Under the pieces are notes generated by a model. That model saw only the letters and a program-made list of their open reading frames with translations. It had not been told where the DNA came from and ran no database searches. A DNA stretch of 6,846 nt from contig JAOTTZ010000096.1 of the NCBI GenBank assembly GCA_029864165.1, positions 1 to 6,846 on the forward strand, written 5' to 3'. This DNA comes from Burkholderiaceae bacterium. Its GTDB lineage: Bacteria; Pseudomonadota; Gammaproteobacteria; Burkholderiales; Burkholderiaceae_C. The first letter of the stretch is position 1. Each line of letters starts with the position of its first letter. Below, one piece after another: positions 1-5,996 of this stretch. The position numbers and the translations under genes are program-made.

Positions 1-660
1 CTTCTTGGCCATGAATTCAGCCGCGATGTCGGCAACGTAGTCACCGTTGTAAGCAGGATCGGGCCACTGCGCCTCACCCGGCTTGAGCCCCTTGATGCGT
101 GCTTGTGTTGAGTGGCCGAGTGTGGCAATTTGCGAGCCTGCATCGTTGTAGTAGAACTCGCGCGTAACCTGCCAGCCCTGCGTTTCGAACAGGTTGCACA
201 AAGCATCGCCGAGCGCAGCCTGGCGTGCGTGGCCCAAATGCAGCGGGCCGGTTGGATTGGCCGAGACAAACTCGACCAACAACTTGTCGTCGGCACCGTC
301 GGCTCCATGCCTGGCGGGCTGGCTACCATAACTTGCGCCGCCGTCATTCACCTCGGTTACCACGGTCTGCTTGGCCGCACGCGTCAAGCGCAGGTTGATG
401 AAGCCAGGGCCGACCACTTCCATCGTATCGACCCAGCGCTGCACGGGCCGGCGGTTCTTCAGCGAGGCGGCCAACACTTGCGCGAGCTCACGCGGGTTCT
501 TATGCAGTGGCTTGGCCAACTGCATCGCTGCCGTGCAGGCCAGATCGCCGTGGCTGGCTTGCTTTGGCGACTCGAAGGCAACCTTCAACGGGTGCTCTGG
601 GGCCAACTCGGCCAACGCGTCGGCGAGCGCTTCGAGCAGTTCCTGCTTGACTCTGATCAC
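1..660 (-). CDS. argS: Arginyl-tRNA synthetase (N-terminal part, runs off left edge)
   Basis: Class I aminoacyl-tRNA synthetase that charges tRNA-Arg with arginine in the cytoplasm. Reading the minus strand from 660 gives 220 codons with no stop to base 1, so about 40% of a protein that usually has about 560 residues is present. Residues 1-100 match the ArgS-specific N-terminal domain, including SHGDLACTAAMQLAKPLHKN at about 36-55. The catalytic core begins with VEFVSANPTGPLHLGH, whose HIGH signature is HLGH at residues 141-144, followed by ARQAALGDAL. The start is GTG at 660: it gives the normal IRVKQELLEAL beginning of betaproteobacterial ArgS, and an in-frame TAG lies four codons upstream. 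No ATG is available near there, and the Shine-Dalgarno site is weak. It diverges from the kinase gene across 86 bp. The family assignment is secure; only the exact start is open. Confidence 0.95.
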   Translation of the reverse strand, partial: MIRVKQELLEALADALAELAPEHPLKVAFESPKQASHGDLACTAAMQLAKPLHKNPRELAQVLAASLKNRRPVQRWVDTMEVVGPGFINLRLTRAAKQTVVTEVNDGGASYGSQPARHGADGADDKLLVEFVSANPTGPLHLGHARQAALGDALCNLFETQGWQVTREFYYNDAGSQIATLGHSTQARIKGLKPGEAQWPDPAYNGDYVADIAAEFMAKK

Positions 661-746
661 TCGCCAATTCTACTTTTCCGAGGACCTTTTGCGCATGGCG
701 ATAATACAAACCTCAGGCAGGCGTCCCGTTCGCCCGACAGGTTGCC
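661..746. promoter_or_regulatory. Divergent argS / kinase promoter region
   Basis: This 86-bp spacer must carry the start signals for both divergent genes. On the plus strand a GATAAT at 700-705 lies 17 bp after TTCCGA (677-682), a poor -35 match, and would serve the kinase. On the minus strand the overlapping bases 701-706 read TATTAT, a five-of-six match to the -10 consensus, but without a convincing -35; it would serve argS. If both are used, the two -10 elements overlap and the genes would compete for polymerase. The motifs are seen in the sequence; their use is inferred. Confidence 0.35.
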
Positions 747-2102
747 ATGTCCCAATCCGCATCCCCTACCGACCTACCCGATACAGCAGCGCTGCCGCAA
801 CACATCGGCAAGTACCGCGTGTTGCGTCTTCTGGGTGAAGGCGCGACCAGTGAAGTGTTTTTGTGTCGCGACGACTTTCGAAGTCTTGACGTGGCGGTCA
901 AACGCGTCCGCGCCAGCGCCCTGCTCGATGCCAAGGAAGGCCGCTACTTCGAACGCTTCTTTGCCGCCGAAGCCGCATTGGTCGACCGTCTGCAACACCC
1001 GAACGTGGTGCAGATCTTCGATGCTGTAGCCGACCCCGAGGCGCCTTACATCGTGATGGAGTATGTCGACGGCGGCACGCTACGCCCCTACTGCCGCGCC
1101 GATCAATTGCAGTCGCTCGAGCTGATCGTGGAAATTGGCTTCAAGTGCGCCATGGCGCTCAGCTATGTGTTTCGCCAGGGCCTGATCCACCGCGACGTCA
1201 AGCCAGCCAATATCCTGGTCGAGTTGAAGGCGGGCAATATCAGCAGCATCAAGGTGAGCGACTTCGGTAGCGTGCTCAACCTCAAGTCCGACGTGACGCA
1301 GGTCTATCGAGTCGGCTCTTTGGCCTACATGTCGCCCGAACAGCTCGACGGCTCAACGCTCGATTGCCGCGCCGACATTTACTCACTGGCCGCAGTGCTC
1401 TACCACCTCATCACCGGCCGTCCACCGTTTGATGCGCAGGAGCAATCTGCGCTGGTCAACCAGATATTCAACCAGCAGCCCGCTCGGCCCAGCGAGCTGC
1501 GCGACAACGTCAGCCCCATGGTGGACGAAGTCATTCTGCGGGCGCTGGCCAAACAGCGCACGGATCGCTACCCTGATTGGGACGCTTTCTCGCAAGCGCT
1601 GTCGGCACTGATCACCAACCGCGATGTGCCGCGCGGTCAGTTGCAAGGCGTGCTCGACTCCGAGCGCTTCAATATGCTGCGCAGTTTGGATTTCTTCAGC
1701 CGCTTTGGTGATGTCGAGTTGTGGGAGGTCGTGCACCGCGCGCGCTGGAATCGTTTTCCCTTCGGGCACAGCTTGTACCGCAAAGGTGAAGAAGGGCGCA
1801 CCTTCCACATCATTGCGCAAGGCGCCGTGGAGGTATTCCGTGACGGCAACAAAGTCGCCGAGCTGGGCAGCGGCGCTTCGGTGGGCGAGATGGTCTACCT
1901 GGCGCCCAGCCCCGACCTGCGGCGCCACAGTGCAGATGTCATCGTGTCCCAGCCCTGCACCACGATTTCATTCACGCCCGAAAAGCTTGCGCAAGTAGGG
2001 CCCAGCTGCCGCCACCTGTTCGACGACGCCTTCATACGCGTGCTCGTGCGGCGCTTGCACGCGGCGCACGAAGCGCTTGCGCATCCGCGCAGAATTCTCT
2101 AG
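747..2102 (+). CDS. Ser/Thr protein kinase with C-terminal cyclic-nucleotide-binding-like domain
   Basis: A 451-residue soluble Hanks-type kinase predicted to phosphorylate Ser/Thr on unknown protein targets. The kinase domain (about 23-290) has the glycine loop LGEGATSEV (29-37), VAVK with catalytic Lys52, the helix-C Glu75, HRDVKPAN (148-155, with Asp150 and Asn155), DFG (172-174) and SPE (196-198), so it should be active. Residues about 310-440 resemble a CRP/cNMP-binding beta-roll: FGHSLYRKGEEGRTFHII, then GAVEVF, then GE at 380-381. The phosphate-binding cassette is unusual: where cAMP binders have PR[TS]A, this protein has RHSA (393-396), so the key Arg appears to be His394. No transmembrane segment is seen, unlike PknB-type receptors. 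The start ATG has AGG about 6 bases upstream. It converges with aroQ, 50 bp away, with no clear terminator. The kinase call is firm; ligand binding is uncertain. Confidence 0.93.
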   Translation: MSQSASPTDLPDTAALPQHIGKYRVLRLLGEGATSEVFLCRDDFRSLDVAVKRVRASALLDAKEGRYFERFFAAEAALVDRLQHPNVVQIFDAVADPEAPYIVMEYVDGGTLRPYCRADQLQSLELIVEIGFKCAMALSYVFRQGLIHRDVKPANILVELKAGNISSIKVSDFGSVLNLKSDVTQVYRVGSLAYMSPEQLDGSTLDCRADIYSLAAVLYHLITGRPPFDAQEQSALVNQIFNQQPARPSELRDNVSPMVDEVILRALAKQRTDRYPDWDAFSQALSALITNRDVPRGQLQGVLDSERFNMLRSLDFFSRFGDVELWEVVHRARWNRFPFGHSLYRKGEEGRTFHIIAQGAVEVFRDGNKVAELGSGASVGEMVYLAPSPDLRRHSADVIVSQPCTTISFTPEKLAQVGPSCRHLFDDAFIRVLVRRLHAAHEALAHPRRIL

Positions 2103-2152
2103 AGACGCGGAAGCGACCGTTGTGTTTCCCATTTTCGAGCAAGGATTTTCAC

Positions 2153-2602
2153 TCAGCGTAACAGCCCCGCCAAGCCGGCAATGGCCAGCGCATAGCCCTG
2201 CACACCCAGCCCGAGAATCACCCCCCTCGCAACGGGTGATAGGTAAGAGTGGTGGCGAAATGGCTCGCGGGCATGTACGTTGGAGATGTGCAGCTCTATC
2301 ACCGGTACGCCAGCGCCCTTGATCGCGTCGTGCAGTGCTACCGAAGTGTGCGTGTAGGCACCGGCGTTGAACACGACGCCGGCCAGTGTCCCTTCAGCGT
2401 AGGCACGACCCGCCTCCTGGATCCAGTCGACCAGTACGCCTTCATGGTTCGAATGCCGGAAGTCGAGCACGTAACCGTGGGTCTGGCAGGCAACGCGGCA
2501 CAGCGCCTCAACGTCGGCCAATGTTTGCTTGCCGTACATCTCGGGCTCGCGCGTTCCCAGCAGATTCAGGTTGGGTCCGTTCAGGATCAGGGCAGTCTTC
2601 AT
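2153..2602 (-). CDS. aroQ: 3-dehydroquinate dehydratase, type II
   Basis: Catalyses dehydration of 3-dehydroquinate to 3-dehydroshikimate, the third step of the shikimate pathway to aromatic amino acids, in the cytoplasm; type II enzymes are dodecamers. The 149-residue length is normal. All signature residues are visible: [17 protein letters not shown] (8-24) with Arg18 and catalytic Tyr23, RHSNHEG (49-55), NAGAYTHTS (79-87) with Asn79 and His85, [17 protein letters not shown] (103-119) with His105 and Arg116. The start is the ATG at 2602, giving [11 protein letters not shown]; the frame stays open to 2683 but the extra 27 residues are not family-like. AGGAG at 2614-2618 supports this start, though with an 11-base spacer. 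In many betaproteobacteria aroQ precedes accB/accC; here its 3' neighbour is instead the convergent kinase. Confidence 0.96.
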   Translation of the reverse strand: MKTALILNGPNLNLLGTREPEMYGKQTLADVEALCRVACQTHGYVLDFRHSNHEGVLVDWIQEAGRAYAEGTLAGVVFNAGAYTHTSVALHDAIKGAGVPVIELHISNVHAREPFRHHSYLSPVARGVILGLGVQGYALAIAGLAGLLR

Positions 2603-2940
2603 GAAATTGGACTCTCCTACGGGGATTATGGGCGCTGAAGTCACCTTTGGCACGGCTCGTGGTGGCACCAACAGTCTCCACAAAGTCTACTTCGCGTAGA
2701 CAACGCACAACACGAACGTCCCGCCTGCCGCGCCCACAGCGAGGCGGGTGTCACCACCCGAGCGCAATGCCATCAACTTACCGGTGAACTTGCAAACGCA
2801 AGGGCGTCATCTCACGGGTCAGGCAACCCCTGGTGATCACCGTGGTGGAGCACAGGCGCAGTTTGATGGTGCGCGGCGGCGCAAGCTCGTCGGCACCGTG
2901 GTTTTGCGGTGTGAAGTGCAGGACTTGGCCGGCCGGGGGG
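2603..2940. other. Intergenic region upstream of aroQ with several inverted repeats
   Basis: I see no convincing gene in these 338 bp; the short open frames have no recognisable sequence. It should hold the aroQ promoter and leader. Three perfect inverted repeats stand out: 2685-2701 (6-bp arms, 5-base loop), 2720-2726 with 2742-2748 (7-bp arms CCCGCCT/AGGCGGG, 15-base loop) and 2745-2760 (6-bp arms CGGGTG/CACCCG, 4-base loop). The last two share 2745-2748 and cannot form together. Further from aroQ is a perfect 10-bp palindrome GGTGATCACC at 2832-2841, and GGCCGGCC at 2927-2934 just after the upstream gene's stop. No clear T-tract terminator follows any of the hairpins on the minus strand; the one at 2685-2701 is followed only by TTTG. 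Confidence 0.4.
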
Positions 2941-3726
2941 CTACGTGACCGGGTCATACCCAGGTGTATCGGCCACGACGGCACGCCCCTGCCGTCGGAC
3001 GATCCACTGTCCAAACAGTTTGGCGGCCGGGTGTCGTGAACGAAACCCGCGCAGCCAGCAAAAACGCGTCACCAGCCGCGGATCGCCCTTGGCCAGCACG
3101 CCCCAGGAACGGTTGAGACGGCCGCCCGCTAGCAGCGAAGCCCGGTCGATCAGCGCGCAAGCGCCACGCGCCTTGGCTTGCAGTACCAGTGTTCCCGCCT
3201 CGCCGTCTAAGGGTTGGTACCAAGGCGCTGTGGGCGCAACACCCGCGGCGCGCCATAGTGCTTGTTCAGCCAAGTGTGTGCCCGACCCGTCGTTGCGCGT
3301 CAGGAACGGTATGCCTCTTTGTGCGATCTGCGACAGAGTGGCCGTAGCGTCGCGGCTGCGGGTCAGGCCACCTCGCAGTGGCCCCGCGATCACGAAATCG
3401 GTTTGTGCCACGCAACGTCCGTCTTGTGCCAGGCCTAGTTGTTTGAGACGGGCCTCGATCGCGGGGGCGTGGGTCAAGGTGGCGTCGAGCTCGCCACGCT
3501 CCAGTGCCTCGAGCAGGCCACTGCTGGCACCCGGGACAATCTGGACCGCAATACCGGCATCACGCGCGAAGGCGCGCTGCAAGCGCTTTGCCAATCCACC
3601 GTCGAACAACGCCCGTTCAACACCCACGCGCAGGGGATTGTCTAGCAAACGAACCGGGCGCGCCCACACCGCACAGCAGGGAGCCAGCGCAGCAATCTGG
3701 ACCACAAAAACGCGGCGTGTCGTCAT
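2941..3726 (-). CDS. TupA-like periplasmic substrate-binding protein (tungstate/molybdate type)
   Basis: A 261-residue exported ligand-binding protein of the PBP superfamily, resembling TupA, the binding component of tungstate ABC importers. The N-terminus MTTRRVFVVQIAALAPCCAVWA looks like a signal peptide, with twin Arg that could allow Tat export. TupA-like blocks are QTDFVIAGP (108-116), FLTRNDGSGTHLAEQALW (141-158, the SRGDxSGTH block, with Arg144 kept), and PLDGEAGTLVLQAKARGACALIDRASLLA (172-200, the block ending in the TDR-type motif). The usual N-terminal TTTSxxxSGL oxyanion motif is absent; the equivalent stretch reads VGVERALFDGGL (34-45). No permease or ATPase gene of a Tup system is in the window, so partners must be elsewhere or the protein works otherwise. 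There is no good Shine-Dalgarno site; an isolated GATAAT lies at 3771-3776. The family is likely; the ligand is not established. Confidence 0.78.
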   Translation of the reverse strand: MTTRRVFVVQIAALAPCCAVWARPVRLLDNPLRVGVERALFDGGLAKRLQRAFARDAGIAVQIVPGASSGLLEALERGELDATLTHAPAIEARLKQLGLAQDGRCVAQTDFVIAGPLRGGLTRSRDATATLSQIAQRGIPFLTRNDGSGTHLAEQALWRAAGVAPTAPWYQPLDGEAGTLVLQAKARGACALIDRASLLAGGRLNRSWGVLAKGDPRLVTRFCWLRGFRSRHPAAKLFGQWIVRRQGRAVVADTPGYDPVT

Positions 3727-3971
3727 CGGTCGAGTCTTACACGGAAGGAAGGGGGAGGTAAACAGCGCGCATTATCGGTTTGCGCACGCCGCAACTCTAC
3801 GCCCCGGTCAGATCGGCCTCAGTCGACCAGTCCGTGTCTCTCGGCTGACAGATCGATCGTGCTTGACGGGGCATGGATAGCCCTTCGATGCTCACAAAGC
3901 AGTGCGCTTGGTATTGCGCCTCGTGGTTGAAAAAAGAGCGGTGTCGATCGGCAAGCCCACAACATGAGAAC

Positions 3972-4098
3972 GCACCACAGCCCCGGCTCACGCGCCGGGG
4001 GCGGAGAAAAACTCTCAGCCTCTCAGGCCGGAGTGCGTGGTGTGCTTCAGAAAGAAAATACTTTAGAAGCACTCGGTGCATTGGTGCACCGGGTTTTG
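3972..4098 (+). ncRNA. Candidate structured RNA (hairpin cluster)
   Basis: Within 127 bases there are several inverted repeats: 3981-4000 (perfect 7-bp arms CCCCGGC/GCCGGGG, 6-base loop), 4018-4028 (GCCT/AGGC), 4042-4072 (7-bp arms GTGCTTC/GAAGCAC, then an inner AAAG/CTTT pairing), and 4072-4093. CACCAC at 3973-3978 can also pair with GTGGTG at 4037-4042, enclosing the first two hairpins. On the plus strand the last hairpin is followed by TTTT, which suggests a plus-strand small RNA ending near 4098. No convincing promoter was found near 3930-3970. It could equally be structure in the 3' untranslated region of the minus-strand sugar kinase mRNA. It matches no RNA family I recognise. Confidence 0.27.
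4072..4098 (+). terminator. Terminator-like hairpin, plus strand
   Basis: The stem pairs 4072-4080 with 4085-4093: the core CGGTGCA/TGCACCG is a perfect 7 bp with the 4-base loop TTGG, extended by one T-G wobble and one C-G pair. TTTT follows immediately at 4094-4097. On the minus strand, where the neighbouring genes are read, the following bases are less T-rich, though TATTTTCTTT lies about 15 bases further on. Confidence 0.35.
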
Positions 4099-4179
4099 TC
4101 GGAAGTGAAAGTGTGAGCAGCCTCGCTGCGATAGAGGCGATAGAAATGTCATCGGCGCCTACCTGTGTCGTGGCAATGC

Positions 4180-5148
4180 TCAGTTTTCCCCGAAATCCGC
4201 GCTTTGCCACAGCCATGCGGCCCCGCGGACCCCCGACGAATCGCCATGCACGCTCTTGCACAGCTTGGTTCGTAGCGTTTGCCACGGGCCGGCGGAGAAC
4301 ACATGCCGCACCCACAGCTTGGGCACATTGACATACAAGCGGTCGAGCTGCGATAGCCCACCGCCGATGACGATGACCTGCGGGTCGAGCAGGTTGATCA
4401 CCGCTGCCAACGCGCGCGCCAAGCGAGCTTCGTAACGCTTTAAGCTGGCGTCGCAGGCGGCGTCGCCTTGGGCCGCGCGTTGCGCAATTTCCGGCACGCT
4501 CAAAGTCTGATGGCTTATGGCAGCGTGGGCAGTGTGGTCACGCACGAGCGCCGGCCCGCTGAGCCAAGTCTCGATGCAACCGCGCTGACCGCAGTAGCAG
4601 TCAGCGGCGTGTATGTCGGCAGGCTCGGCCCAAGGCAATGGGTTGTGACCCCACTCCCCCGCCAAACCGTTCGCGCCTGGCAGCAGCCGGCCGTGCACGA
4701 CCAGCCCGCCACCGACGCCAGTGCCCAAGATGACGGCGAACACCACGTCTGCGCCTGCCCCTGCGCCATCGGTGGCCTCGGACAGCGCCAGGCAGTTCGC
4801 GTCGTTGGCCAGTCGGATCGGGCGCTGTAGCAGCGCTTCCAAATCGCGCTGCAAGGCTTGCCCGTTCAAGCAGGTGGAGTTGGCGTTGCGCATCAGGCCG
4901 CTGGCAGTAGCGCTGCCCGGTGTGCCTATGCCGACGTTGATGGCCGTCGCGCCGGTCTGTGTTTCAGCTTGGGTCACCAGCGCTGTTATCGCCTGCAAAG
5001 TCGCGCGATAGTCGCCTTGTGGTGTGGCAACCCGCCGCCGCCACAAGTCGCGCCCTTGGCGGTCTAACAGCAGCGCCTCGATCTTGCTGCCACCCAGGTC
5101 TATGCCCAGGACATGCGTTGTGTGGATGCGTGCAGGGCCGGGATCCAT
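4180..5148 (-). CDS. ROK-family sugar kinase, fructokinase (Mak-like) type
   Basis: A 322-residue ATP-dependent hexose kinase that phosphorylates a free sugar in the cytoplasm; fructose is the best guess, glucose or another hexose possible. Visible motifs: the phosphate loop DLGGSK (17-22); NDANCLALSEA (115-125) with catalytic Asp116; the second phosphate motif LGTGVGGG (141-148); and the ROK zinc site, His168 in GEWGHNPLPW plus Cys184, Cys186 and Cys191 in CYCGQRGCIE (184-193). GHNPLPW resembles the GNPLPW block of E. coli Mak rather than NagK. The adenosine-side block IVIGGGLSQLD (259-269) and the C-terminal HGDSSGVRGAAWLW (301-314) are also typical. The start chosen is ATG at 5148; a TTG seven codons upstream keeps the frame open but is less likely. 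The Shine-Dalgarno site is weak. No sugar transporter or regulator is adjacent. Confidence 0.9.
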   Translation of the reverse strand: MDPGPARIHTTHVLGIDLGGSKIEALLLDRQGRDLWRRRVATPQGDYRATLQAITALVTQAETQTGATAINVGIGTPGSATASGLMRNANSTCLNGQALQRDLEALLQRPIRLANDANCLALSEATDGAGAGADVVFAVILGTGVGGGLVVHGRLLPGANGLAGEWGHNPLPWAEPADIHAADCYCGQRGCIETWLSGPALVRDHTAHAAISHQTLSVPEIAQRAAQGDAACDASLKRYEARLARALAAVINLLDPQVIVIGGGLSQLDRLYVNVPKLWVRHVFSAGPWQTLRTKLCKSVHGDSSGVRGAAWLWQSADFGEN

Positions 5149-5312
5149 AGGGCACTCGCGTCTATGCAACTCATAAAACCGTTGCGCCTACCCGGTGGTC
5201 GTCATCGAAGAGCTCCAAGCGCGGGCACCCGAACAATCGTCCGGTCGCCAAACCAGACGACTGGGCCTCACAGCGCGATAAGGCAGCTGAAGCCCCTTGG
5301 CACCTTACCTTA
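5149..5312. other. Region upstream of the sugar kinase
   Basis: This 164-bp spacer should hold the sugar kinase promoter. I find no clear -35/-10 pair on the minus strand. An imperfect inverted repeat GTCCGGT/ACCAGAC (one mismatch) lies near 5238-5260. It ends at the TTA that borders the inverted-repeat element, so insertion of that element may have altered the upstream region. Confidence 0.3.
5310..5312. repeat. Possible target-site duplication TTA (left)
   Basis: TTA directly precedes the left end GTACGCC of the inverted-repeat element and matches the TTA at 5474-5476. With only three bases, chance is a real alternative. Confidence 0.3.
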
Positions 5313-5473
5313 GTACGCCATTTCGCAAATACACCCACATGAAATCGCGCCTTTCGGGCCATGGCGGCGTTGCAAATCCTCGCGATACCACCCGGTATCG
5401 CTGCGGTTTGCGCCTTGCCATGACCCAAAATGCATCGATTTCATTACGTAGGCGTACTTACGAAATGGGGTAC
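5313..5473. mobile_element. MITE-like long imperfect inverted repeat
   Basis: The two halves are inverted copies: 5313-5389 aligns with the reverse complement of 5394-5473 over its full length, about three-quarters identical by hand count, with one 3-base and two 1-base gaps. The ends read GTACGCCATTTCG on the left and GTACCCCATTTCG on the inverted right end. The shared ATGAAATCG and CATGG blocks lie at the same relative places. The centre 5382-5401 is a perfect palindromic hairpin, GCGATACC/GGTATCGC with loop ACCC. Many mismatches are C/T or A/G, so RNA from it could fold as one long hairpin with G-U pairs. TTA occurs immediately outside both ends (5310-5312 and 5474-5476), compatible with a 3-bp target duplication, though such a short match could be chance. 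It encodes no transposase; short frames LSTPFRKY on both strands simply reflect the symmetry. Confidence 0.68.
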
Positions 5474-5476
5474 TTA
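5474..5476. repeat. Possible target-site duplication TTA (right)
   Basis: TTA directly follows the right end GTAC of the inverted-repeat element, in the same orientation as the TTA at 5310-5312. Confidence 0.3.
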
Positions 5477-5597
5477 GTCGCGCTACCGCGAATGCTATTG
5501 GGCACCAGCCGTGCAATTTACGCCCTGCCGCCGCCAACGGACTCGGCGTCGGCCACCACTAAACCTCTGGCGAGCACTTTTAGCCATTGACTGAGGG

Positions 5598-5616
5598 CTG
5601 ATCATCGCTTGATCAG
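5598..5616 (-). repeat. Inverted repeat across the stop of the small membrane protein gene
   Basis: CTGATCA (5598-5604) and TGATCAG (5610-5616) are perfect inverted copies with a 5-base loop, spanning the final codons and the TGA. No T-run follows on the minus strand, so it is not a standard intrinsic terminator; it might stabilise the 3' end of the mRNA. Confidence 0.45.
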
Positions 5617-5787
5617 AAAGATGATTCCGCAAACAAGACCAGCAATTCCTGCACCGACTGAGCCGGTGATATATGCTGCTCGGTTACCTTCATCGGTACC
5701 GGCCAATATCCCTAATACGATCGCCATTACCATGCCGAAGATGAAACCGCCGCCGTAATAAATTCTTTCCTGCTTTGACAGTGCCAT
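5602..5787 (-). CDS. Small two-helix glycine-rich membrane protein
   Basis: A 61-residue protein I cannot assign to a named family. After a short polar start (MALSKQERIYY) there are two hydrophobic segments, about 10-29 and 37-58, joined by a short polar turn TDEGNRAA (31-38), and a basic end (IKR). Both segments are rich in spaced Gly (12-14, 18, 26, 30; 42, 45, 47, 50, 54), the pattern of tightly packed or oligomerising helices. It is probably an inner-membrane protein. That it is a real gene is supported by AGGAG at 5795-5799, 7 bases from the ATG, and by a promoter-like pair at 5820-5849, which together make a standalone short transcript. A perfect inverted repeat (5598-5616) covers the last codons and the stop. 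Confidence 0.8.
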   Translation of the reverse strand: MALSKQERIYYGGGFIFGMVMAIVLGILAGTDEGNRAAYITGSVGAGIAGLVCGIIFLIKR

Positions 5788-5794
5788 TGCCTTG

Positions 5795-5799
5795 CTCCT
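5795..5799 (-). promoter_or_regulatory. Shine-Dalgarno site of the small membrane protein
   Basis: AGGAG on the minus strand with an ideal 7-base spacer to the ATG at 5787. It decides the start and argues that this short frame is translated. Confidence 0.75.
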
Positions 5800-5819
5800 C
5801 TATAGATCGGTTGATCCTT

Positions 5820-5849
5820 GTTATAGCAGCCTTACGCCCTTTGCACCAA
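5820..5849 (-). promoter_or_regulatory. Sigma-70-type promoter for the small membrane protein gene
   Basis: On the minus strand TTGGTG (5844-5849) and TATAAC (5820-5825) are separated by 18 bp; the -10 matches five of six consensus bases and the -35 three of six. Transcription would begin near 5813, leaving a leader of about 26 bases that contains the AGGAG site. Confidence 0.5.
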
Positions 5850-5996
5850 CCATGCCCAAAACGGTGCGCCTGTGTCCAAACCGCACTCCATCGAACCAAG
5901 CCGACGCATGCTACACCCTGTAGGTGCCACTGAACAACCTCTATTCTCATGATCAGCCTGCGATTCTTCGGGTGCGCCTCGATGCCAGCGCTGCTA

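Larger units (their letters stand above)
3727..4179. other. Long intergenic region between the TupA-like gene and the sugar kinase
   Basis: These 453 bp separate two minus-strand genes. Long open frames cross it on both strands, but their translations are Arg/Ser-rich, resemble no family I know, and extend in from shadows of the sugar kinase, so I do not call a gene. The promoter-proximal part (3727-3970) shows little beyond the possible -10 GATAAT at 3771-3776 and CGATCG repeats near 3862. The part at 3972-4098 is dense in hairpins and is listed separately. Confidence 0.45.

Noticed and set aside
112..1029. Long plus-strand open frame
   Set aside because: It is the antisense of argS and overlaps the kinase start; the translation matches no family and both real genes are well supported.
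2603..2683. N-terminal extension of aroQ by 27 residues
   Set aside because: Type II dehydroquinases begin close to the NGPNLNLLG block, and the AGGAG site favours the ATG at 2602.
2778..3014. Minus-strand open frame overlapping the end of the TupA-like gene
   Set aside because: It overlaps a real gene in another frame and its unique part resembles nothing known.
4003..4030. Resemblance to a glycine riboswitch (GGAGA ... CTCTCAGG)
   Set aside because: Only the short purine and CTCTCAGG-like pieces match; the conserved core between and after them is missing and no glycine-related gene is downstream.
3797..4315. Minus-strand open frame of 172 codons
   Set aside because: It overlaps the 3' end of the sugar kinase in another frame and then crosses the hairpin cluster; the translation is Arg/Ser-rich and unrecognisable.
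3873..4331. Plus-strand open frame of 152 codons
   Set aside because: It runs antisense into the sugar kinase; there is no Shine-Dalgarno site and no recognisable sequence.
5149..5169. TTG start for the sugar kinase, seven codons upstream
   Set aside because: The ATG at 5148 already leaves 12 residues before the conserved LGIDLGGSK block, so the extra residues are unnecessary.
5171..5428. Minus-strand open frame of 85 codons upstream of the sugar kinase
   Set aside because: It starts inside the inverted-repeat element and its sequence is explained by that repeat; no Shine-Dalgarno site or family match.
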